A stretch of DNA of 64,000 bases from Mycobacterium sp. IS-1742. GTDB lineage: Bacteria > Actinomycetota > Actinomycetes > Mycobacteriales > Mycobacteriaceae. The position numbers and the translations under genes were made by a program. The notes beneath the pieces are model-generated. The model did no database searches and had not been told where the DNA came from. It saw only the letters and a list, made by a program, of their open reading frames with translations. Positions 49,533 through 56,184 of the stretch are shown here, piece after piece (position 1 is the first letter of the stretch; every line of letters starts with the position of its first letter). Where the stretch lies: assembly GCF_001500125.1 (NCBI RefSeq), contig NZ_LQIV01000044.1, positions 124,001 to 188,000 of the forward strand. The letters run 5' to 3'.

Positions 49533-50273
49533 ATGACCCGCCAGAAGATCCTGATCACCGGCGCCAGTTCCGGGCTGGGCGCCGGGATGGCCCGCGCCTT
49601 CGCCGCCAAGGGCCGCGACCTCGCGCTGTGCGCGCGCCGCACCGACCGGCTCGACGCGTTGAAAGCCGAACTGACACAACGGTATCCGGGTATCACCGTC
49701 GCGGTCGCCGAGCTCGACGTCAACGACCACGAACAGGTGCCGAAGGTGTTCGCCGCGCTGTCCGAGGAACTCGGCGGACTCGACCGGGTGATCGTCAACG
49801 CCGGTCTCGGCAAGGGCGCCCCGCTCGGAACGGGCAAGCTGTGGGCCAACAAGGCGACCATCGAGACCAACCTCGTCGCCGCGCTCGTCCAGATCGAGAC
49901 GGCGCTGGAGATGTTCCAGCGCAGCGGCGGCGGGCACCTCGTGCTGATCTCGTCGGTGCTCGGCAACAAGGGCGTGCCCGGGGTGAAGGCGGCCTACGCC
50001 GCGAGCAAGGCGGGCGTCTCTTCGCTGGGCGAGTCCCTGCGCGCCGAGTACGCCAAGGGCCCGATCCGCGTCACCGTCCTCGAACCCGGCTACATCGAAT
50101 CGGAGATGACCGCGAAATCCGCGTCCACCATGCTCATGACCGACACCGAGACCGGGGTCAAGGCGATGGTCGGCGTCATCGAGAAGGAAGCCGGCCGCGC
50201 CGCGGTGCCGTGGTGGCCGTGGGCGCCGCTGGTGCGGGTCATGCGGGTCCTGCCGGCCCGACTGTTCGCGTGA
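49533..50273 (+). CDS. SDR-family oxidoreductase (Rv0945-like)
   Basis: Short-chain dehydrogenase, 246 aa. TGASSGLGAGMARAFA (cofactor), NAGLGKGAPLG, Ser in LISSVLGNKG, YAASKAGVSSLGESLRAEY (YxxxK). The C-terminus WWPWAPLVRVMRVLP is hydrophobic and may touch the membrane. In the position of M. tuberculosis Rv0945, between the glycosylase and pgi. Convergent with pgi, 11 bp between stops. Substrate unknown. Confidence 0.88.
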   Translation: MTRQKILITGASSGLGAGMARAFAAKGRDLALCARRTDRLDALKAELTQRYPGITVAVAELDVNDHEQVPKVFAALSEELGGLDRVIVNAGLGKGAPLGTGKLWANKATIETNLVAALVQIETALEMFQRSGGGHLVLISSVLGNKGVPGVKAAYAASKAGVSSLGESLRAEYAKGPIRVTVLEPGYIESEMTAKSASTMLMTDTETGVKAMVGVIEKEAGRAAVPWWPWAPLVRVMRVLPARLFA

Positions 50274-50284
50274 CTTCGGCGTGC

Positions 50285-51949
50285 TCAGGCGGTGCGGCCG
50301 CGTTCGGTGCGGTAGCGACGGACCAGGGCGTCGGTGGAGCTGTCGGTTTGTTCGGCCGGGGAGTCGTCGGCGGTGAGGACGGGCAGGAGGGCCTTGGCCT
50401 GGGTCTTGCCGAGTTCGACGCCCCACTGGTCGAAGCTGTCGATGCCCCAGATGACGCCCTGGGTGAAGACCTGGTGTTCGTAGAGGGCGATGAGTTGGCC
50501 GACCACCGACGGGGTGAGCTTGGTGGCGAGGATCGACGTGCTCGGCCGGTTGCCCGGCATCACCTTGTGCGGCACCACATCTGACGGTGTGCCCTCACCG
50601 GCGATCTCCTCGGCGGTCTTGCCGAACGCCAGCACCTGGGTCTGGGCGAAGAAGTTGCTCATCAGCAGGTCGTGCATGCTGCCGGTGCCGTCGGCGGTGG
50701 GGAGGTCGTCGGTGGGTTGGGAGAACCCGAGGAAGTCCGCGGGGATCAGGCGGGTGCCCTGGTGGAGCAACTGGTAGAAGGCATGCTGGCCGTTGGTGCC
50801 GGGTTCGCCCCAGAAGATCTCGCCGGTGTCGGTGGACACCGGGGTGCCGTCGGCGCGAACGGATTTGCCGTTGGATTCCATGGTCAGCTGCTGCAGGTAG
50901 GCCGCGAAGCGGGCCAGGTCGTTGGAATAGGGCAGCACGGCCCGGGATTGGGCGTCGAAGAAATTCGCGTACCAGACCCCGATCAGACCGAGCAATGCCG
51001 GCGCGTTGGATTCGAGAGGCGCGGTGCGGAAGTGCTCGTCGACCAGATGGAACCCGGCCAGGAACTCGGCGAAGCGCTCGCGGCCGATGACGGCCATCAC
51101 GGCCAGCCCGATCGCGGAGTCCACCGAGTAGCGGCCGCCGACCCAGTCCCAGAAGCCGAACATGTTGTCGGTGTCGATCCCGAACTCGTCGACCAGCTTC
51201 TCGTTCGTCGACACCGCGACGAAGTGCTGGGCGACCGCGGCGTCGCCGAGGGCGTCGGTGAGCCAGCGGCGCGCCGCGGTGGCGTTGGTCAGGGTCTCCA
51301 GGGTGGAAAACGTCTTCGACGCGACGACGAACAGCGTGGAGGCCGGGTCGAGGCCGTCGAGTTTCGCGACCAGATCGGCCGGGTCGACGTTGGACACGAA
51401 CCGTGCGGTGATGCCGGCGTCGGCGTAGTGGCGCAGCGCCTGATACACCATCACCGGGCCCAGGTCCGAGCCGCCGATGCCGATGTTGACGACGCATGTG
51501 ATGCGCTCGCCGGTGGCGCCGGTCCACTGGCCGCTGCGCAGCCGGTCGGTGAATTCGCCCATCCGATCCAGCACTTCGTGTACGTCGGCGACCACGTCCT
51601 GGCCGTCGACGGTCAGCTGGGCGTCGCGGGGCAGGCGCAGCGCGGTGTGCAACACCGCGCGGTCCTCGGAGGTGTTGATGTGCTGCCCGGTCAGCATCGC
51701 GTCGCGTTTGGCCTCCAGCCCCGCCGCGCGGGCCAGATCCGTCAACAGCCGCAACGTCTCTCGCGTCACCCGGTGCTTGCTGTAATCGATGTACAGATCC
51801 CCCACCGACACCGTCAGCTCCGTGCCCCGCGACGGGTCCTCGGCGAACAACTCCCGCAGATGCCTCCCACCGATCTCACCGTGGTGACGGGACAACGCCT
51901 GCCAGGCAGGGGACGCGGAGATGTCGGTGAGCTGCATATGGGCGGTCAT
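50285..51949 (-). CDS. pgi: Glucose-6-phosphate isomerase
   Basis: Interconverts glucose-6-phosphate and fructose-6-phosphate in glycolysis and gluconeogenesis; cytosolic. 554 aa. Both family signatures are seen: VASKTFSTLETLTNA and the C-terminal GIDSFDQWGVELGK with the active Lys. VNIGIGGSDLGP binds the phosphate; catalytic Glu lies in GEPGTNGQHAFYQLLHQG. ATG 51949 is used (ATG 51937 is four codons later). Divergent from the aldehyde dehydrogenase with a 50-bp gap. Confidence 0.97.
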   Translation of the reverse strand: MTAHMQLTDISASPAWQALSRHHGEIGGRHLRELFAEDPSRGTELTVSVGDLYIDYSKHRVTRETLRLLTDLARAAGLEAKRDAMLTGQHINTSEDRAVLHTALRLPRDAQLTVDGQDVVADVHEVLDRMGEFTDRLRSGQWTGATGERITCVVNIGIGGSDLGPVMVYQALRHYADAGITARFVSNVDPADLVAKLDGLDPASTLFVVASKTFSTLETLTNATAARRWLTDALGDAAVAQHFVAVSTNEKLVDEFGIDTDNMFGFWDWVGGRYSVDSAIGLAVMAVIGRERFAEFLAGFHLVDEHFRTAPLESNAPALLGLIGVWYANFFDAQSRAVLPYSNDLARFAAYLQQLTMESNGKSVRADGTPVSTDTGEIFWGEPGTNGQHAFYQLLHQGTRLIPADFLGFSQPTDDLPTADGTGSMHDLLMSNFFAQTQVLAFGKTAEEIAGEGTPSDVVPHKVMPGNRPSTSILATKLTPSVVGQLIALYEHQVFTQGVIWGIDSFDQWGVELGKTQAKALLPVLTADDSPAEQTDSSTDALVRRYRTERGRTA

Positions 51950-51999
51950 GTTTTCGACCCTAGTGCGGAGCCGTTGAATGAGGTGTAAATGATGAAGGT

Positions 52000-53448
52000 A
52001 TGGACACCACCGCGCTGCTGAACTCGGTTCCCACCGGACTGTGGATCGGTGGTGAGGAACGGCAGGCCACATCGACGTTCAACGTGCTGGACCCCAGCAA
52101 CGACGAGGTGCTGGTGGCCGTCGGGGACGCGACCGCCGAGGACGCCGTCGCCGCACTGGACGCCGCGTGCGCGGCGCAGGCCGAATGGGCCGCCACCCCC
52201 GCGCGCCAACGGGGCGAGATCCTGCGCTCGGTGTTCGAGACGATCACCGAACGGGCCGACGACATCGCCGCGCTGATGACCCTCGAGATGGGCAAGGTGC
52301 TCGCCGAGAGCAAGGGTGAGGTCACCTACGGCGCCGAGTTCTTCCGCTGGTTCGCCGAAGAGGCCGTCCGCATCGGCGGGCGGTTCACGCCCAGCCCGGC
52401 GGGCACCGGCCGCATCATCGTCACCAAACAGCCCGTCGGGCCCTGCTATGCGATCACCCCGTGGAACTTCCCGCTCGCGATGGGCACCCGCAAGATGGGC
52501 CCGGCGTTCGCCGCGGGGTGCACGATGATCGTCAAACCCGCGCAGGAGACGCCGCTGACGATGCTGTACCTGGCCAAGCTCATGGCCGAGGCGGGGCTGC
52601 CCAAGGGCGTGTTGTCGGTGTTGCCGACCAGCAGCCCCGGTCCGGTCACCGAGGCGCTCGTGGACGACGGCCGGCTGCGCAAACTGACCTTCACCGGCTC
52701 GACCGGGGTGGGCAAGTCGCTGGTGAAACAGTCGGCGGACAAGCTGCTGCGCACGTCGATGGAACTGGGCGGCAACGCGCCCTTCATCGTGTTCGACGAC
52801 GCCGACATCGACGCCGCCGTCGACGGCGCGATGCTGGCCAAGATGCGCAACGGCGGCGAGGCGTGCACCGCCGCCAACCGCTTCCACGTCGCCAACGCCG
52901 TGCGCGAGGAGTTCACCGAGAAGCTGGTCAAGCGGATGAGCGAGGTGACGCTCGGCAACGGCCTCGACGAATCCGCCACGCTCGGGCCGTTGATCAACAA
53001 CAAGCAGCTGCAGAAGGTGACCGAACTGGTCTCCGACGCGGTCTCGCGCGGCGCGGCCGTCGCGGTCGGCGGCGTCGCCCCCGGCGGGCCGGGGAACTTC
53101 TACCCGGCCACGGTGCTCACCGACGTCCCGGCCGACGCCCGCATCCTCAAGGAGGAGGTCTTCGGCCCCGTCGCCCCGATCACCGGATTCGATACCGAGG
53201 AGGAGGGCCTCGCCGCGGCCAACGACACCGAATACGGTCTGGCGGCCTACATCTACACCCGGTCGCTCGACCGTGCGCTGCGCGTCGCCGAGGGTATCGA
53301 ATCCGGCATGGTCGGCGTCAACCGCGGCGTGATCAGTGATGCCGCCGCACCGTTCGGCGGCATCAAGGAGTCGGGCTTCGGCCGCGAAGGCGGCACCGAG
53401 GGCATCGAGGAGTATCTCGAGACGAAGTACATTGCGCTAACGCGTTAG
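52000..53448 (+). CDS. NAD(P)-dependent aldehyde dehydrogenase (succinate-semialdehyde type)
   Basis: Aldehyde dehydrogenase, 482 aa, of the GabD-like class. PWNFPLAMGTRKMGPAFAAG (cofactor and catalytic Asn), TFTGSTGVGKSLVKQ, active Glu in MELGGNAPFIVFDDAD and nucleophile Cys in NGGEACTAANR. The C-terminal PFGGIKESGFGREGG is also typical. Probably oxidises succinate semialdehyde to succinate, feeding the TCA cycle; the substrate is inferred by family resemblance. Its stop codon lies inside an 18-bp palindrome. Confidence 0.88.
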   Translation: MDTTALLNSVPTGLWIGGEERQATSTFNVLDPSNDEVLVAVGDATAEDAVAALDAACAAQAEWAATPARQRGEILRSVFETITERADDIAALMTLEMGKVLAESKGEVTYGAEFFRWFAEEAVRIGGRFTPSPAGTGRIIVTKQPVGPCYAITPWNFPLAMGTRKMGPAFAAGCTMIVKPAQETPLTMLYLAKLMAEAGLPKGVLSVLPTSSPGPVTEALVDDGRLRKLTFTGSTGVGKSLVKQSADKLLRTSMELGGNAPFIVFDDADIDAAVDGAMLAKMRNGGEACTAANRFHVANAVREEFTEKLVKRMSEVTLGNGLDESATLGPLINNKQLQKVTELVSDAVSRGAAVAVGGVAPGGPGNFYPATVLTDVPADARILKEEVFGPVAPITGFDTEEEGLAAANDTEYGLAAYIYTRSLDRALRVAEGIESGMVGVNRGVISDAAAPFGGIKESGFGREGGTEGIEEYLETKYIALTR

Positions 53449-53451
53449 CGC
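53434..53451. promoter_or_regulatory. 18-bp perfect palindrome at the aldehyde dehydrogenase stop
   Basis: GCGCTAACGCGTTAGCGC is self-complementary with no loop, the form of a protein-binding operator rather than a terminator. It contains the TAG stop of the aldehyde dehydrogenase and lies 88 bp before the acyltransferase start. Binding protein unknown. Confidence 0.45.
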
Positions 53452-53538
53452 GGACATCGCTTTTGACCAAGTAATCCCCAGGCGCGCCTTCGCGATTCGG
53501 CGCCGCGCCGCCCATAGAATTCCTTGCTCGGAACAGAT

Positions 53539-55626
53539 ATGGGAGGCGCCGGAGACGTGACTGCCGTGACTGCGGCGCCGGTCCGCGTTGGCGCACGCCG
53601 CCGCTGGGTCGCGCCGGTGGCGGGCAGGACGCGGCGCGGGACCGCCGGCCGCCGCGAGATCCGGGCGCTCGACGGTGTCCGCGCCGTCGCCGTGGCCCTC
53701 GTACTCGCCGATCACGGCGGTGTGCCCGGCGTCTCGGGCGGCTTCCTCGGCGTCGACGTCTTCTTCGTCCTCAGCGGATTCCTGATCACCTCGCTGCTGC
53801 TCGACGAACTCGGCCGCACCGGCCGGATCGATCTGCGCGGCTTCTGGATCCGGCGGGCCCGGCGCCTGCTGCCCGCCCTGCTCGTGATGGTGCTGACGGT
53901 GGTCGCCGCGCGGGTGTTCTTCCCGCCGGACGCCGTCACCACCCTGCGCGACGACGCCGTCGCCGCCTTCTTCTGGGTGGCCAACTGGGCATTCGTCGCG
54001 CAGCAGACCGACTACTTCTCCCAGGGCAGCCCGCCGTCCCCGCTGCAGCACACCTGGTCCCTCGGTGTGGAGGAGCAGTTCTACCTCGTGTGGCCGCTGC
54101 TGCTGGTGGCCGTCGTCGGGGTGCTGGCGTTGCGGCGCTCGGCGCCCACGGTGCGGGCCGTGCGCTGGGGGGTGTTCGGGTTGGCCGCGGTCGGCGCGGC
54201 GGCGTCCGCGGCGGCCGCGGTGCTGATCACGTCGGAGGCGGGCGACGCGGCGGCGAACCGGGTCTACTTCGGCACCGACACCCGGGTGCAGGCCCTGCTG
54301 ATCGGCGCGGCCGCGGCGGCGCTGCTGGTGCGGGACTGGTCGACGGTCACGATGGGCACCCCGATCCGTGCGCGGTGGGGGCGTTGGGCGGCGCGCGTGC
54401 TGTCGGTGGCCGGGCTGGCCGGCCTGGCGGTGCTCGCGCACCGGGCGACGGGGGCGCCCGCGGAGTACCGGATGGGCCTGTTCACCGCTGCCGCGGCGGC
54501 GGCCGTCCTGGTCGTGGCCACCGTGGCGCTCGACCAGCGCGGACCGGTCGCACGACTGCTGGCCTGCGGCCCGCTGGTGTGGCTGGGCGCGATCTCCTAC
54601 GGCGTGTACCTGTGGCACTGGCCGATCTTCCTGTTCCTCAACGGCGAACGCACCGGGTGGACGGGCTGGCCGCTGCTGGCCGCCCGCTGCGCGGCGACGC
54701 TCGCCGTGGCGGTGCTGAGCTACTGGCTGCTGGAACGGCCGATCCGTCAGTGGCGGCCCGCGACGGTGCCGCAGCTTCCCCTGGCGCTGGCCACCGCGGC
54801 GACGAGCGCCGTCGTGACGATCTCGGTGGTACCCGTCGGCGGCCACGCCGGCGACGACGTGCCTCCCGGCGCCCTGCTCGACATCAACTCGGCCGCGGCG
54901 GTGCTGCCGGAGCGGGCGATCCCCGTCGGCGCCGCCGGTGTGCAGCGACCGCCGGGCACCCGCAGCGTCGCGGTGTTCGGCGATTCGGTGGCGTGGACGC
55001 TGATGCGCTACCTGCCGGAGACGCCGGGCCTGCACTTCACGAACTACACGACCATCGGCTGCGGCATCGCCCGCGGCGGCCCCTACAAGACGACCGGTCA
55101 GACCCTGACGCAGAAGCCGGAGTGCGACACCTGGCCGAGCCGGTGGGCCCAGCGCATCGATCACGACCGGCCCGACGTCGTGCTGCTGATGGTGGGCCGG
55201 TGGGAGCTGGTCGACCGGATCAACGAGGGCAGGTGGACCCACGTCGGCGACTCCACCAACCACCGAGCCTACGACGGTTACCTGCGCGGGGAGCTGAACC
55301 GGGCGCTCGACATCCTGGGCTCGACGGGCGCACGCGTGGTCGTCACCACCGCGCCCTACAACCGGCGCGCCGAACAGGCCGACGGCAGCCTCTACCCGGA
55401 GGACGACCCCGACCGGGCCGATGCGTGGAACGACCTCGTGCGGGAGGTCGCCGCGCCACGGCGCAACGTGACGGTGCTCGACCTCAACGACAAACTCTCA
55501 CCCCGCGGCTACTACACGAACTGGGTGGAGGGCATCCGGATGCGCGACGACGGCGTCCACCCGACCAGGGAGGCCGTCGAATGGCTGACGCCCTGGCTGA
55601 CCGAAGCGCTCGCCGCCGCGAAATAG
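53539..55626 (+). CDS. Membrane acyltransferase with C-terminal SGNH domain (OafA-like)
   Basis: Acyltransferase-3 family protein, about 695 aa. After a basic N-terminus, EIRALDGVRAVAVALVLADH starts the ten-helix acyltransferase domain with FLGVDVFFVLSGFLIT, RRARRLLPAL and HTWSLGVEEQFYLVWPLLL. The outer SGNH hydrolase-like domain (about 490-695) has VAVFGDSVAWTL and the Asp/His pair in DDGVHPTREAVEWL. It would O-acylate a cell-wall or lipid glycan. ATG 53539 has GGAA at 6 nt; GTG 53557 with GGGAGG upstream is an alternative. A bidirectional hairpin follows the gene. Confidence 0.88.
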   Translation: MGGAGDVTAVTAAPVRVGARRRWVAPVAGRTRRGTAGRREIRALDGVRAVAVALVLADHGGVPGVSGGFLGVDVFFVLSGFLITSLLLDELGRTGRIDLRGFWIRRARRLLPALLVMVLTVVAARVFFPPDAVTTLRDDAVAAFFWVANWAFVAQQTDYFSQGSPPSPLQHTWSLGVEEQFYLVWPLLLVAVVGVLALRRSAPTVRAVRWGVFGLAAVGAAASAAAAVLITSEAGDAAANRVYFGTDTRVQALLIGAAAAALLVRDWSTVTMGTPIRARWGRWAARVLSVAGLAGLAVLAHRATGAPAEYRMGLFTAAAAAAVLVVATVALDQRGPVARLLACGPLVWLGAISYGVYLWHWPIFLFLNGERTGWTGWPLLAARCAATLAVAVLSYWLLERPIRQWRPATVPQLPLALATAATSAVVTISVVPVGGHAGDDVPPGALLDINSAAAVLPERAIPVGAAGVQRPPGTRSVAVFGDSVAWTLMRYLPETPGLHFTNYTTIGCGIARGGPYKTTGQTLTQKPECDTWPSRWAQRIDHDRPDVVLLMVGRWELVDRINEGRWTHVGDSTNHRAYDGYLRGELNRALDILGSTGARVVVTTAPYNRRAEQADGSLYPEDDPDRADAWNDLVREVAAPRRNVTVLDLNDKLSPRGYYTNWVEGIRMRDDGVHPTREAVEWLTPWLTEALAAAK

Positions 55627-55673
55627 CATTCCCTGTCGTCAAGCGCGCCGCTTGGCAGCAGGGAATGCTGTTT
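55621..55673. terminator. Bidirectional hairpin terminator between acyltransferase and chorismate mutase
   Basis: AGCATTCCCTG (55625-55635) pairs with CAGGGAATGCT (55659-55669), extended by AAA/TTT on the outside across one G-T pair, and an inner CAAGCG/CGCTTG stem (55640-55645, 55649-55654). Flanking A-run and T-run make it work in both directions between two convergent genes. Confidence 0.7.
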
Positions 55674-55689
55674 CGCGGGTGGGTAATCG

Positions 55690-55953
55690 CTAGTGGCCGA
55701 GGCGGCCGCGGCCCAGGCGCAGCAGCAGCATCGCCAGGTCCTTGCCCTCCGGGCCGAGCACGCTGTAGCGCTCGATGACCTTCATCTCCCGGCTGTGCAC
55801 CAGGCGGGTGCCGCCGGAGGCCATGCGCGCCTTGCCGATGAGCTTGGAGACCTCGGTGCGCCGCTGGACGGCGGCGAGGATGGCGGCGTCGAGCTCGTCG
55901 ATCTCCTGACGCAGGGCGTCGATGTCGAGCGACTGATCCGTTTCGATGCTCAT
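55690..55953 (-). CDS. Chorismate mutase, AroQ class (cytosolic)
   Basis: Converts chorismate to prephenate, the branch point to Phe and Tyr. 87 aa, all helical: IDALRQEIDELDAAILAAVQ, RRTEVSKLIGKARMASGG, REMKVIERYSVLG and the C-terminal LLLRLGRGRLGH. It corresponds to M. tuberculosis Rv0948c, a small AroQ enzyme with low activity unless bound by DAHP synthase. ATG 55953 with GAGGAG 6 nt upstream fixes the start. A 159-bp leader between the promoter and this ATG contains an aromatic leader peptide and a hairpin. Confidence 0.93.
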   Translation of the reverse strand: MSIETDQSLDIDALRQEIDELDAAILAAVQRRTEVSKLIGKARMASGGTRLVHSREMKVIERYSVLGPEGKDLAMLLLRLGRGRLGH

Positions 55954-56013
55954 CTCTGACTCCTCGTGTGGGGGTTCTGGTCTCATCCGGTTCCGGGCCT
56001 CACACAAGAGAAG

Positions 56014-56044
56014 AGCCCCGGATCCGGACGCGGACCGCGGGGCT
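56014..56044 (-). terminator. Hairpin in the chorismate mutase leader (putative attenuator terminator)
   Basis: On the minus strand AGCCCCG (56044-56038) pairs with CGGGGCT (56020-56014), and an inner CGG/CCG can extend it; CTTCTCTTGTGTG, pyrimidine-rich, follows. It lies 11 nt after the leader-peptide stop and 60 nt before the chorismate mutase ATG, the position of an attenuator terminator. Confidence 0.55.
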
Positions 56045-56055
56045 GAAGGAAGCAG

Positions 56056-56112
56056 CTAGACCACGGGCACCGCGGGCCGGTACCCGTAAAAAAATCGGCT
56101 CTGGTCAAGCAC
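56056..56112 (-). CDS. Aromatic leader peptide of chorismate mutase (18 aa)
   Basis: GTG 56112 to TAG 56056 encodes MLDQSRFFYGYRPAVPVV. The codons TTT TTT TAC GGG TAC give Phe-Phe-Tyr-Gly-Tyr, the end products of the pathway that chorismate mutase feeds. TTT is the rare Phe codon in this genome. These codons lie at the 5' side of a hairpin (56063-56087), and a second hairpin follows the stop. A -10 box lies 7 nt upstream, so the peptide is probably translated from a leaderless mRNA. Inferred function: Phe/Tyr-sensing transcription attenuation. Confidence 0.6.
   Translation of the reverse strand: MLDQSRFFYGYRPAVPVV
56063..56087 (-). promoter_or_regulatory. Pause-type hairpin overlapping the control codons of the leader peptide
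   Basis: On the minus strand ACGGGTACCG (56087-56078) pairs with CGGTGCCCGT (56072-56063) over 10 bp with one G-U pair, loop of 5 nt. The 5' arm contains the Tyr codons of the leader peptide, so a ribosome stalled there would open it. Confidence 0.5.
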
Positions 56113-56119
56113 GGTTGTC

Positions 56120-56149
56120 AGTGTGCCACCTGCGGCCGTGGCAGCGCAA
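56120..56149 (-). promoter_or_regulatory. Promoter of the leader peptide-chorismate mutase transcript
   Basis: TTGCGC (56149-56144), 18 nt, CACACT (56125-56120) on the minus strand; the -10 ends 7 nt before the leader GTG at 56112. Confidence 0.4.
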
Positions 56150-56169
56150 AGAGTGTCACCCCGCGGCGG

Positions 56170-56175
56170 TAAGTT
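56170..56175 (+). promoter_or_regulatory. -10 box TAAGTT of uvrD1
   Basis: TAAGTT fits TANNNT and ends 9 nt before ATG 56185. No LexA-type SOS box (TCGAAC-N4-GTTCGA) is seen nearby. Confidence 0.4.
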
Positions 56176-56184
56176 GGGACAGAC

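Noticed and set aside
53437..55263. 608-codon minus-strand frame inside the acyltransferase gene
   Set aside because: Antisense to a clear membrane enzyme; Arg/Gly/Pro-rich without domain or ribosome-binding site.
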